A program made the translations under genes and the position numbers. A DNA stretch of 64,000 nucleotides, taken from contig NZ_JAGGRI010000017.1 of the NCBI RefSeq assembly GCF_018612875.1, positions 62,001-126,000 of the forward strand. Direction: 5' to 3'. A model generated the notes under the pieces. The model was not told the origin of the DNA. It saw nothing but the letters and a program-made list of their open reading frames with translations, and did no database searches. The DNA is from Lysobacter sp. ISL-50. Its GTDB lineage: Bacteria > Pseudomonadota > Gammaproteobacteria > Xanthomonadales > Xanthomonadaceae. Below, one piece after another: positions 18,851 to 27,192 of this stretch. Each line of letters starts with the position of its first letter. Position 1 is the stretch's first letter.

Positions 18851-20005
18851 TTACTGGGCCCGGTCCGCGCGCCGGGATTTCATCGCCGAGAGCCGCTCGC
18901 GCAGCCGCGGATGGGTCGCCAGCCATCGCCTGGCCCGGTGCTTGAGCGCGACCTGGGCGCTTCGGGGCAGCCCCCTCCACGACAGGGCGACGGTCGAGTC
19001 GAACAAGCCCAGTTGATCAGGCATGAAGCCGCGTTTGTAAGCGTAGTCGCCGATGGTGAAATCGAAACGACGCACGCCCTGGGCGTGCAGCGCGGCCATC
19101 GTGCGCTCGATCACCAGCCGGCCGGGCGAGCAACTGCGCCATTCGCCGGCGGCGTTGCCGATTCGGATCATCGCGTATTCGCTATCCCGGCGCAGACCGA
19201 GCAAGGCCGCGACGACTTCTTCGCCCGCCATCAACGCGGTCAGGACCACCTCGCCGCCGGGTAGTCCTTGTCGGATCACGGTTCGGTAGAACTCGCGATA
19301 ACCCGGCTCATCGAGCAGGTAGGCCCAGCCTTTGCCCAGGATCGCGGCGCGCTGATGGACTTCCAGCGCGTCCATGACCTGCATCGCTCGCTCGACATCG
19401 AGGATCTGCTCGAAGCGCGCATCGGCGTGGCGGGTGAACACGCGCCAGGACCGTTCCAGTTCCTTGCGATGGGTCTTTTCGCGGCTGAAACGCCAGGCCT
19501 CGAAGTCCTCGCCGATCGTCGCCGGATTGCCGAACAAGGCCGATGGTCGCGTTCCGGGAAGCCGGCGCAACGGATTGGGGCAATCGCCGACGCGCTCGGG
19601 CATTTTGTCGATCGTCCACAGGTCGGCGCGGGGCAGGGCGCGGCGCAGAGCGGCGAACATCGCGCGCACGGCTTCGCCGTCGTCCGGGCAGTCGGGCATC
19701 CACAGCGGCGCGGCATAGTCGGTCACGCCCGCGTCGGCGAAGGCGATACGGATCAGGCCGCCGCGTTCTTCGCGTATCAACGGCAGCGCCATTACCGTGC
19801 GGCCGTCCGAGCGGCGGGCGATGCTGGCCAACAAGGGCGTGCGTCCGGCCTGAGCGCCTAGTGTGGCGTACCAGGCCGCCAGCCAATGCGTGGTCTGGAA
19901 TACGCTGGCGATCGCGCCGGATTCGATCAAGCCCTGCCAACGCGGCAGCGCTTTGGCGACATCGGTTTCGATGATCGCGGTGTAGGCGTCGCGGTCCATG
20001 CTCAT
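18851..20005 (-). CDS. GNAT acyltransferase of the BioF2-like/CelD type
   Basis: A 384-residue cytoplasmic protein with the acetyltransferase-6 layout: an N-terminal region (SVFQTTHWLAAWYATLGAQ) followed by the GNAT core (WAYLLDEPGYREFYRTVIRQ, then VVLTALMAGEEVVAALLGLR and FDFTIGDYAYKRGFM). The ending EYAMIRIGNAAGEWRSCSPG matches the strand-helix that precedes acyl-CoA binding in this family. Members acylate sugars or polymer precursors in exopolysaccharide clusters, so acetylation of a repeat-unit sugar is a reasonable inference. The ATG at 20005 overlaps the upstream gene by four bases; a much longer open frame exists upstream but runs antisense to other genes. Confidence 0.85.
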   Translation of the reverse strand: MSMDRDAYTAIIETDVAKALPRWQGLIESGAIASVFQTTHWLAAWYATLGAQAGRTPLLASIARRSDGRTVMALPLIREERGGLIRIAFADAGVTDYAAPLWMPDCPDDGEAVRAMFAALRRALPRADLWTIDKMPERVGDCPNPLRRLPGTRPSALFGNPATIGEDFEAWRFSREKTHRKELERSWRVFTRHADARFEQILDVERAMQVMDALEVHQRAAILGKGWAYLLDEPGYREFYRTVIRQGLPGGEVVLTALMAGEEVVAALLGLRRDSEYAMIRIGNAAGEWRSCSPGRLVIERTMAALHAQGVRRFDFTIGDYAYKRGFMPDQLGLFDSTVALSWRGLPRSAQVALKHRARRWLATHPRLRERLSAMKSRRADRAQ

Positions 20006-20955
20006 GCGGGAAGGTTGCCGTCGAGATCGACAATTCGGCCGGGGTATTCGGGGTCGAGGCGGAAATCCACCGGTCGCGCGGCGCGGCGCAGGGCGTTCAG
20101 CCGGCCGCTGCGGCGCCACAATGATTGCAAGGCCGCCTTGGCGTAGAACGAGGGGCCGCTCAAGCGGCGATTGCGCGGCGTGTGATGGAAGTAGCGGCGC
20201 AAAATGCCGTTGGCCATGTTGATCATATGGCTGCGGCGAATCTCCTGCGTCCAATACTCCAGCGTCATGGAGATGTTGAGGCAGTCGTGGTTCTCGATCC
20301 GATGCGGCGAATTGAGCGGCCAGAACAGGCCTTGTCCGGCTTCCAGATCGAACACTTGCGCGCCCTGGTCGAAATCCGGCTCGTAGCGCAATCCGACTTC
20401 CAGCTGGCTCAGCGCGATGTTTTCCAATCCTTCCGGGCTCAGGAAGGGCGGGCGCGGCGGATAGAGGTAGATGCGTTTGCGGCCGTGCAGTTGCAAGAGC
20501 CCCTGGCCGGGCAGGTCGGCGTGGTAATAGACCTGCGCGTTCGGCGAGGACACCAGGATGCCCATGCGGTGGTCGTAGCTCGACACCGGTGGCGCCAGCG
20601 CGCCGGCCTCGGCGAACAAGCTCATCATCGCCGCGCGCAGCGACGGGTCGATGTCGTGCCCGTCGCGCAGGTTCAGCCACAGTCGGCCGTGTTCGATCGC
20701 ATCGAGCACCCGATGGCCGTCGAGTCCGCCGAATTCGCCTTCGCGCCACACCCGCTTGCCGTTCGCGCCTTGCTCGCCCATGTGCACGATGGAGTAGTTC
20801 TGCCGCGGATAACGGCCGATCAGATCCGCGATGGCGGCTTTATCGAAGCCCGGATCGGTATGCAGACGGTGTTCGAACAACAACGGCGCGCGTTGCCATC
20901 GCGCGGGCGATTGCGGGGTCAGTGCGCTCAATGGCGGGATTGCGGTGCGATCCAT
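20002..20955 (-). CDS. JmjC/cupin-like oxygenase-type protein
   Basis: A 317-residue soluble protein with a double-stranded beta-helix fold signature. The metal triad is visible as H145-A-D147 (YYHADLPGQGLLQLHGRKRI) and a later histidine in NSPHRIENHD (H218 or H223), the pattern of Fe(II)/2-oxoglutarate-dependent cupin-like-8/JmjC proteins. Start chosen at MDRTAIPP. It overlaps the acyltransferase gene by four bases and follows the flippase gene by 11 bases, so it belongs to the same minus-strand operon. A hydroxylation step on polymer, lipid carrier or protein is possible, but no substrate can be named. Confidence 0.8.
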   Translation of the reverse strand: MDRTAIPPLSALTPQSPARWQRAPLLFEHRLHTDPGFDKAAIADLIGRYPRQNYSIVHMGEQGANGKRVWREGEFGGLDGHRVLDAIEHGRLWLNLRDGHDIDPSLRAAMMSLFAEAGALAPPVSSYDHRMGILVSSPNAQVYYHADLPGQGLLQLHGRKRIYLYPPRPPFLSPEGLENIALSQLEVGLRYEPDFDQGAQVFDLEAGQGLFWPLNSPHRIENHDCLNISMTLEYWTQEIRRSHMINMANGILRRYFHHTPRNRRLSGPSFYAKAALQSLWRRSGRLNALRRAARPVDFRLDPEYPGRIVDLDGNLPA

Positions 20956-20966
20956 GTCGGGAGTCT

Positions 20967-22412
20967 TCAGGATGTGGGATTGAGAGAGCCGCGCAACTTG
21001 CCCAGATGGCCGCGATAGCACAGCGCGAGCGTCGCCGCATACACCGTGCCGCCGAGCGATACCGCGCCGATCAACGCGGCCCAGCCCGACAGCGGCGGCA
21101 GCAGCGACAGCGTCGCGGCCATCGCCGCGGTCGCCAGCGCGATGCGCAGCAAGTGCGCGAGCGGGACCGGCATGTCGAGCTTGCGCACGGCGATGACGAA
21201 GGACACCAGCGCGCCGATAAGCACCGCCGCGAACGCGCCCCAGGCCGCGCCGGCCAGACCCATCGTGCGCAGGCCGATCGCCGCGCCGATGAGGAACAAG
21301 CCGGTTTCCAGGGCGTCGATCGCCAGGGTCCAGGCGGTTTTCTGCGCCAGCAGGAACGGCTGATTGGCGAAGTGGCTGCGCAGGTTCTTGACCAGGCCGG
21401 CGAGCGTCGCGATGGGCAGGATGCTCAGCGTCGTCGCGACATAGACGCCTGAGACGGCCAAGCGCGACAGCGGCGCGGCGAGCAGTATCAATCCGGCCGC
21501 GGTCGGCAGCACGATCGCGCACAGCAGCGCGCCGTTGAGCGCGAGTTGTTCGAGCGCGCGGTGCTTTTCGCCGTCGGCTTCCAGGCGCAATGCGATCGGG
21601 AACGCGGCCGCGGTGACCAACATCGCGGCGAACGCGCAAGCGCGCTGGCCCAAGGTCCAGCCGACCGAGAACAGGCCGACCGCGGCGATGCCCATGCCGT
21701 GTTCCACTACGAAACGGATGCCGTTGCCGGGCACCCAGGCCAGCACGCCGCTGACGGCCAGCGGCAAACCGTAGAGGCAGATCCGCCGCAACAACGCAGC
21801 GTCGGGGCGGCGCAGGCGCAATTTCAGGCGCAGGCTGGGCACGGCGAACACCAGCGAGAGAGTCTGTGCGATCGCGTAAGCGGCCAGCACCTGGGCGGGG
21901 CCGATCTGCGCGGGGCCGTTCGACATCGAACTGGCCCAGATCCAGCCGATGATCAATCCGCCCAGCGGGCCGACACTCTGCAAGGCGGTGTATACGCCGA
22001 TCGCGTTGGCGACCTTGGCGCGCTCGGCCAGGTGCGTGCAATACGAACGGGTGAAGGTGAATACGAACAAGGTCAGCAGCAAACTCGCGTCGGGCCATTC
22101 GTGCGCGACATAGCGCAACAGCACGAGCAATGTCGCCGCCTGCAGCGCGCCGTTGGCGAAGAACACCCAGCTCTCGATCGCGTCAATGCGTTCGCGCGTG
22201 GCCGCATCGGCGCCGGGCAGAAAGCGCAACAGGAAGTACGACCAGAACGCCAGGAACAGCAGGTACACCGCTTCCTGCGTCGCCAGCGCCAAGGTGAACA
22301 AGCCGAATTCGTTCGGATCCAGCCAATGCGTCCACAGCACGATGGCCGCGAGCTGGGCCAAAGGGCCGAGCAATTGCGCAGGCAGATACAGAACGGTCTG
22401 ACGGATCAGCAT
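20967..22412 (-). CDS. oligosaccharide flippase (Wzx/MATE-like membrane protein)
   Basis: A 481-residue integral membrane protein with about 12-14 hydrophobic segments, starting MLIRQTVLYLPAQLLGPLAQ. The repeated pattern of small-residue-rich helices (VGLFSVGWTLGQRACAFAAM, TTLSILPIATLAGLVKNLRS) fits the polysaccharide transporter branch of the MOP superfamily. Its role would be to flip undecaprenyl-linked repeat units to the periplasmic side for the VpsF-like polymerase. It is the first gene of the minus-strand operon and is divergent from galE across a 232-base region with a CRP/Clp-like palindrome. Confidence 0.87.
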   Translation of the reverse strand: MLIRQTVLYLPAQLLGPLAQLAAIVLWTHWLDPNEFGLFTLALATQEAVYLLFLAFWSYFLLRFLPGADAATRERIDAIESWVFFANGALQAATLLVLLRYVAHEWPDASLLLTLFVFTFTRSYCTHLAERAKVANAIGVYTALQSVGPLGGLIIGWIWASSMSNGPAQIGPAQVLAAYAIAQTLSLVFAVPSLRLKLRLRRPDAALLRRICLYGLPLAVSGVLAWVPGNGIRFVVEHGMGIAAVGLFSVGWTLGQRACAFAAMLVTAAAFPIALRLEADGEKHRALEQLALNGALLCAIVLPTAAGLILLAAPLSRLAVSGVYVATTLSILPIATLAGLVKNLRSHFANQPFLLAQKTAWTLAIDALETGLFLIGAAIGLRTMGLAGAAWGAFAAVLIGALVSFVIAVRKLDMPVPLAHLLRIALATAAMAATLSLLPPLSGWAALIGAVSLGGTVYAATLALCYRGHLGKLRGSLNPTS

Positions 22413-22534
22413 GCCGCGTTCACGCCGGCGGCGTGCGTCGCGGCATCCGCGGTGTCCGGTTGGGGACGGTTGCCGCCTACTGGCCGACTCATGTCCTTAG
22501 GTGGCCAGTTCATTCATAAGTCTGAATATATTTA

Positions 22535-22550
22535 AGTGATTTGCGTCACA
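22535..22550 (+). promoter_or_regulatory. CRP/Clp-like palindrome between flippase and galE genes
   Basis: AGTGATTTGCGTCACA fits TGTGA-N6-TCACA with one mismatch and sits in an A/T-rich patch (AATATATTTAA at 22525-22535) in the divergent region 22413-22644. It could control either or both of the flippase operon and galE. Together with the similar site at 8566 it points to one CRP-family regulator for the cluster; this is motif inference only. Confidence 0.5.
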
Positions 22551-22644
22551 AATTGATCGTGCCGCATACTCCCATGCAACGGCCCGGAGCGACAAGAGTT
22601 CGCCGCGGAAAACCAGGAAATCGCTTCAGATTCAAAGGAATTTC

Positions 22645-23688
22645 GTGACATTTTCTTCACCCGGGCCGCGGCCCGGGACGAGCCGCGTTCCTGTCCCGGC
22701 CGACACGCGGCGCGCGCGCCATATCCTGGTCTGCGGCGGCGCCGGTTACATCGGCGCGCACGTCGCTTATGCGCTCGCGCAACAAGGATTCGAAGTCAGC
22801 GTGCTCGACAATCTGAGCACCGGCCATCGCGAAGCCTTGCGTTGGGGGCGATGGATCGACTCCGATCTGCTGCAGCCGCGATCGCTCGACGCCGCGTTCG
22901 CGCGGCAGGTCGATGCGGTGATGCATTTCTGCGCTCGCTCGCTGGTCGGCGAATCGGTAATCGCGCCTTACGACTATTACGACAACAATGTCGTGGGCAG
23001 TCTGAATCTTCTGCGCGCGATGCATCGGCACGGCGTTGGCAAGCTGGTGTTTTCCTCATCCGCCGCGGTGTTCGGACACCCGGTCGGCGAAAGAATCGAC
23101 GAAGCCCATCCCAAAGCGCCGATCAATCCCTACGGCGCCAGCAAGCTGATGGTCGAGCGCATCCTCGCCGATGCGGCTCAGGCCTACGGTCTGCGCTCGG
23201 TGTCGTTGCGCTACTTCAATGCGGCCGGCGCGGCGGTCGAGGCCGGCATCGGCGAATCGCACGATCCCGAAACCCATCTGATCCCCAATGTGATCCGTGC
23301 AGGATTGGGGCATGGTGGCGCACTCAACGTTTTCGGCGATGACTACGACACTATCGACGGCACCTGCGTGCGCGACTACGTGCATGTGCTCGATCTGGCT
23401 GACGCGCACATCCGCGCCTTGGACTGGATGGACGGCAACGAGGGCGCGCACAGTTTCAATCTTGGCAACGGCGCCGGATTCAGTGTGCTGCAGGTCATCC
23501 GCGCGGCATCGGTGGTGATGGAGCGCGATATCGATTATCGAACCGCGCCACGACGACACGGCGATCCCGCGGTGCTGGTCGCATCGAGCGAGGCAGCGCG
23601 CACCCATCTGGGATGGATGCCGCGTTTTGCCGATATCGAGCGCATCATCGAAAGCGCATACCGCTGGCATTGTGATCCTGCATTTTGA
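22645..23688 (+). CDS. galE: UDP-glucose 4-epimerase
   Basis: Extended short-chain dehydrogenase of 347 residues interconverting UDP-glucose and UDP-galactose. The NAD-binding glycine motif is GGAGYIGAH, the catalytic Y-x3-K is in NPYGASKLM with the serine in VFSSSAAVFG. The GTG start has AAGGA five bases upstream and produces a 28-residue basic/proline-rich N-terminal extension before the Rossmann fold; an internal start is not excluded. Position beside the exopolysaccharide cluster suggests it supplies UDP-galactose for repeat-unit synthesis. Confidence 0.95.
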   Translation: MTFSSPGPRPGTSRVPVPADTRRARHILVCGGAGYIGAHVAYALAQQGFEVSVLDNLSTGHREALRWGRWIDSDLLQPRSLDAAFARQVDAVMHFCARSLVGESVIAPYDYYDNNVVGSLNLLRAMHRHGVGKLVFSSSAAVFGHPVGERIDEAHPKAPINPYGASKLMVERILADAAQAYGLRSVSLRYFNAAGAAVEAGIGESHDPETHLIPNVIRAGLGHGGALNVFGDDYDTIDGTCVRDYVHVLDLADAHIRALDWMDGNEGAHSFNLGNGAGFSVLQVIRAASVVMERDIDYRTAPRRHGDPAVLVASSEAARTHLGWMPRFADIERIIESAYRWHCDPAF

Positions 23689-23882
23689 GCAGCGGATGGC
23701 TTCACGAATGCCAGTCGCCCTGGATGGGTCATGACATGAACGGGGGCGGAGCCGTCCTCTCCCTAGCGTCCTTCATTGGCCCCTCAGAAGGTTTGAATAG
23801 GGGTTCGGTTGCGACCCAAAATCGCCCTTATCGGCTGAGGAGACTCGCGCTCCTTTTGGCATCAAATACCGACTCACCTCAA

Positions 23883-23925
23883 CCCCCATTCGCCCCCAAC
23901 AGCCTCCAGCCACCCCCATTCGCCC
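23883..23925 (+). repeat. 30-nt-period C-rich direct repeat, left copy
   Basis: CCCCCATTCGCCC occurs at 23883-23895 and again at 23913-23925, a period of exactly 30. It immediately precedes the attachment-like sequence. A related arrangement with the same period lies at 39882-39926, next to the distal attachment-like repeat. Confidence 0.6.
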
Positions 23926-23927
23926 GT

Positions 23928-23963
23928 CAAGGGGGTTTGAACCCGGTTCCCGTGGCTCCACCA
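23928..23963 (+). repeat. attachment-like sequence ending in GCTCCACCA (diverged copy)
   Basis: The 36 bases share 26 positions with the last 36 bases of the direct repeat at 39812-39876, including the start CAAG and the end GCTCCACCA. GCTCCACCA is the typical 3' end of tmRNA in many gammaproteobacteria and is a common target of integrases. The copy is diverged, so an old or secondary attachment site is more likely than an active one. Confidence 0.45.
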
Positions 23964-24242
23964 AACCCCAGCAGCGCTCATCGGCGCTTAAAGACCGCAT
24001 TGAATTAGGTGAGCATGGCGCCGGCGTCGTGGTATCCAATCAAGGATGCTGGGTAGAGAGGGTTCGTCGGGCGAACGCACGAAGTGCAGCAGGGGCGCCT
24101 GCCATGGCAGTCACGCAGAACGTAACGCGGAATTCTGCGAAGTGGTTGTCAGTGCAGGGATCGCTAGGGTTGGAGGCTGGCTATGTAAGCTTGACACGCC
24201 TGGTCCAAGTATCCGCCGAACTAGCAATACGGTTAACGGATA

Positions 24243-24893
24243 TCAGAATAGAGTTAGTTGATTTTCAGGTGACGCTCTCGATTTTCCTGGTCTGTACCAC
24301 CGTTTTCTCCACGGGATGAACGCAGGCTCGATCTCTTCTATGCCGTCAAATAAAGAGGATTGTACTCTTGCGATGAGGCCGATCCGTTTTATCCGATCTT
24401 TCACCGTGGCTGTTTGAATCCACAGTAGCGCAGCCAAGCCTTCAAAGTCCCAGTCCAGCCGGACGAGTAGTAACGCGTATGCTGCGGCTTGGGAGTAGCT
24501 CCGTTGAATTTTTGCGAGGAGCTCGTTACGTCCTTCAGCGGCAAGCAGTCGCATTTGCGGATCAGATTCGATTGGCGCGCTGAGCATGCGTGTGAGCATT
24601 GCTCCGAGGGTTTCGCGATCTTCGTCGTCTCCGTTTCCCAGTTTTACTGCAAAGCGGACGACCTTGTTCGCGTACTTCACCAGCCGGGAGTGGAGCCACG
24701 CGAGGAGAGTGTCTTGGTCGTCGGGATTTAAGAAGCGAAAGGGCTGGGCGCGCTTGGTACTGATTTCAAGAGCGACTAGCCATGCTTCTTGGACAAGATC
24801 GTCGTAGTCCAGTTCGCCGTTCGTACCTCGAGCGATCCGTTTCAGATCGCTTTTTCGAAGCTGAACGAAATGATGAAAGTCGTGTTCGAACAA
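24243..24893 (-). CDS. sigma-70-like (region 2/region 4) protein
   Basis: A 216-residue protein beginning at a TTG with a purine-rich stretch upstream. LDYDDLVQEAWLVALEI matches the sigma-70 region 2 pattern that contacts core polymerase, and the segment YALLLVRLDWDFEGLAALLW resembles a degenerate region 4 helix-turn-helix. Spacing between them is longer than in ECF factors. It is divergent from the Wadjet genes and inside the accessory region. It could be a sigma-like regulator carried by the element; direct control of jetABCD is only a positional guess. No anti-sigma partner is visible. Confidence 0.6.
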   Translation of the reverse strand: MFEHDFHHFVQLRKSDLKRIARGTNGELDYDDLVQEAWLVALEISTKRAQPFRFLNPDDQDTLLAWLHSRLVKYANKVVRFAVKLGNGDDEDRETLGAMLTRMLSAPIESDPQMRLLAAEGRNELLAKIQRSYSQAAAYALLLVRLDWDFEGLAALLWIQTATVKDRIKRIGLIARVQSSLFDGIEEIEPAFIPWRKRWYRPGKSRASPENQLTLF

Positions 24894-25171
24894 GGTCTCG
24901 CCCTTCGAACTTCGCGTTGAATCTCAAACTCCGTGCCTTCTATGTCCATATCACGACTAGGGGATGACACTGGCAATGCGTCGATATCAAGTGTGGTGTG
25001 TTGCGCATTCCTACGGCGCCAGGGCGGAGAAAGATGGCCGGATTAAGGCCCGTGTGCCGTTCATCCGAGTTTCCAGTTGTCTGTGGTCGTCTTAATCGGT
25101 GAGACGGAAGCGATTAAGATTCAAGATTGATGGCAAGGCCGCGGTGCCCGAACTCAAGGATGTGTGATTTG

Positions 25172-26596
25172 ATGCAGCAAGAGGACACTCCGCCGCTATT
25201 TGATCGGCTGCCGCCTGAGCTGTTCCGCCCGCTGGCCGCCAGCAACGCCCGCCGCTACTGGACGTTGCTTTGCCGGTTGATCGATGAAATGTGGGGCGAT
25301 GGGGGCCGCTCGCCAGGCGAGGAGGCGGCTAAGTCGGTAGTGGTACGCAAGGTCGAGACCCTACTGGCCGCAGACGATCCCTGGGACGAAGAGTTGGAAA
25401 CGCCGATCGGCGTCCGAGCGCACGAGATCGTTCGCATCCTGGCCGAGTCCGGTTGGCTCAGCCAGCGCCGCCGCGGGGTCGTCGAGATGATCACCCTGCG
25501 TCCGGTCATCGCCCAGTTCTACAACGTGCTGTGCGAGTTCTCCTGCCACGAACCCGAGTTTCTCGGCAGCAAGGTCCGTTCGATCTATTTCAATCTGCGT
25601 GCGGTGGCCAACGGCGAGGCCAGCGGCGACCAATACGCCGAGGCGGCCAAGCAGGCCAAGCAATGCATGGCCCATATTGCCAACACCGGCTGCCGGGTCC
25701 AGGACCTGATGGAAGAACTGCTCAAGAGAACTAGTGCGCGCGAGTTCGTACGCGGCTTCTTCGAGGAGTATGTCGAGAAGGTCTTCATCGCCGACTACAG
25801 CGAGCTGCGCACGAAGGACCACCCGCTGCAGCACCGCTCGCAGATCGTAGCTATGACCCTGCAGCTACAGCACGATCCGGATCGACGCAGCACGCTCACC
25901 GCTTGGTACCAGGAAAAGAAGGCCGGCGGTGCTGCTGCCCGCGCCGAATACCTGTACGAACGCGACACCCGGTTGCTGTTGCGCCTGAAGGATGTGGACG
26001 AGCAACTGCAGCGGCTGGATGAGGAGATCCGCGACGCCAACCAGCGCGCGATCGCCTTCATCGAGTACAAGATGCGCGCGCCCAAGCACCTGGACAAGCT
26101 GCTGGCCCGCGCCCTGCAGGCCAGCGACCGCCTCGCCGAGGGCCACCTGGCCCTGCCCGCGGCCTGCGGCGTCCGCCACGCCGGCCCGGAACTGCTCGCC
26201 AGGGCGCGCGCAGCGCAGCGCCCGGCGCTGGCGACGGCGGTGGAAAAGCATCCACCGACCCTGCAGGAACTGGCAATGGAGCAGTTGCGCAAGCGCATGG
26301 CCGACAACCGCCTGGTCGACAAGGTGAAACTGGCCAATTATTTGGTCCGCCAGTTGGCCGGGCGCCAGGCCGTCACCTCCGACGACTTGCGCATCGATTC
26401 GATTAACGACCTGTGCTGCTACCAGCGCCTGTTGCTGATCGCCGCGCACGGCAGTTGTCCGCCGTCGCAGCGCCGCAGCGATCCGCAACTGCAGATGCTC
26501 AAGGGCGTGCGCATCGACTTCCTGGCCCGGGGCACCACCCGCAACGCCTATCTCGAACATCCCCGGTTCCACATCCAACGCGAGGACGCCCGATGA
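25172..26596 (+). CDS. jetA: Wadjet subunit JetA (MksF/kleisin-like)
   Basis: A 474-residue protein opening LFDRLPPELFRPLAASNARR, the characteristic start of the JetA family (DUF5716), which replaces DUF3375 in type II Wadjet systems. Helical winged-helix-like N-terminal and C-terminal parts flank coiled-coil segments (RLLLRLKDVDEQLQRLDEEI), as expected of a kleisin that bridges SMC heads. The start MQQED is chosen for AAGG ten bases upstream; ATG codons at 25130 and 25160 are alternatives. It is the first gene of a four-gene overlapping operon. In known Wadjet systems the JetABC complex extrudes DNA loops and recognises small circular plasmids. Confidence 0.88.
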   Translation: MQQEDTPPLFDRLPPELFRPLAASNARRYWTLLCRLIDEMWGDGGRSPGEEAAKSVVVRKVETLLAADDPWDEELETPIGVRAHEIVRILAESGWLSQRRRGVVEMITLRPVIAQFYNVLCEFSCHEPEFLGSKVRSIYFNLRAVANGEASGDQYAEAAKQAKQCMAHIANTGCRVQDLMEELLKRTSAREFVRGFFEEYVEKVFIADYSELRTKDHPLQHRSQIVAMTLQLQHDPDRRSTLTAWYQEKKAGGAAARAEYLYERDTRLLLRLKDVDEQLQRLDEEIRDANQRAIAFIEYKMRAPKHLDKLLARALQASDRLAEGHLALPAACGVRHAGPELLARARAAQRPALATAVEKHPPTLQELAMEQLRKRMADNRLVDKVKLANYLVRQLAGRQAVTSDDLRIDSINDLCCYQRLLLIAAHGSCPPSQRRSDPQLQMLKGVRIDFLARGTTRNAYLEHPRFHIQREDAR

Positions 26597-27192
26597 GCCA
26601 TTGGGAACGACTGGCCGCCCAGAACCCGGCCTACGCCGAAAGCGACTACCAGAAAGCCGGCTACCGGCTGGTCATGGAGCAGGTGCTGTACGCCAGCGAC
26701 CCGCGCAGCCGCATCGCCTACGAACTGGTGGTCCGGCACCGCAAGGAATACGAGACCCTGCTCACCCAGTTGGGCATCAGCATGGTCCACAACCCGCACC
26801 TGGGCTATCTGGTGGCCACACCCAGCCAGTACGTGGCGGAGAAGATGCGCCTGACCGAAACCAGACTCGCCCTGGTCCTGCGGCGGCTGTACGACGACAA
26901 GATGCACGCCACCGAAATCGTCGCCGGCGAAGCCTTCGTCGACATGATCGAGCTCGAGCGCGCCTACAAGGACCTGCTCAACCGCGAGCTGCCGGTCACT
27001 TCCGCGCTCAATGAACAACTGCAGGCGATGAAGCGCTACGGGATCGTCCGCCTGGAGGACAGCCGCGACGAGCAGCGCGTGCAACTGGCGATCCGCCCGG
27101 GCATCGTCGACGTGCTGGGCGAGACCGCCCTGCTGCAGCTGGCCGCGCATGCTGTTTCTCAGGAAGAGGAAGACGCCGATGAAGCAGCTTGA
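26593..27192 (+). CDS. jetB: Wadjet subunit JetB (MksE-like, DUF4194)
   Basis: A 199-residue protein of two winged-helix-like halves, with RKEYETLLTQLGISMVHNPH, ATPSQYVAEKMRLTETRLAL and ALNEQLQAMKRYGIVRLEDS as the DUF4194/MksE landmarks. Its ATG overlaps the jetA stop (ATGA) and its 3' end overlaps jetC by 14 bases. In MukBEF/MksBEF-type complexes this subunit forms dimers that bind the kleisin. The order JetA-JetB-JetC-JetD is the standard Wadjet order. Confidence 0.9.
   Translation: MSHWERLAAQNPAYAESDYQKAGYRLVMEQVLYASDPRSRIAYELVVRHRKEYETLLTQLGISMVHNPHLGYLVATPSQYVAEKMRLTETRLALVLRRLYDDKMHATEIVAGEAFVDMIELERAYKDLLNRELPVTSALNEQLQAMKRYGIVRLEDSRDEQRVQLAIRPGIVDVLGETALLQLAAHAVSQEEEDADEAA

Larger units (their letters stand above)
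23689..24242. other. non-coding left boundary of the accessory region
   Basis: No convincing gene. It contains the 30-nt-period C-rich repeats (23883-23925) and the attachment-like sequence ending in GCTCCACCA (23928-23963), listed separately. Base use changes from the GC-rich galE to a mixed, lower-bias sequence, as expected at an integration boundary. I found no ssrA body or complete tRNA next to the CCA-like end. Confidence 0.5.

Noticed and set aside
18851-20749. 632-residue open frame that would extend the acyltransferase far upstream
   Set aside because: The upstream part runs in another frame of the cupin-like gene, has arginine/proline-rich composition, and the ATG at 20005 gives the usual four-base overlap.
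20002-22098. 698-residue open frame extending the cupin-like gene into the flippase
   Set aside because: The added residues are an off-frame reading of the flippase gene; the start at 20955 lies in the short gap between the two genes.
23928-23963. 3' end of an intact tmRNA or tRNA gene
   Set aside because: The preceding sequence shows neither a tRNA-like 5' domain nor a tag-peptide frame; kept as an attachment-like sequence.
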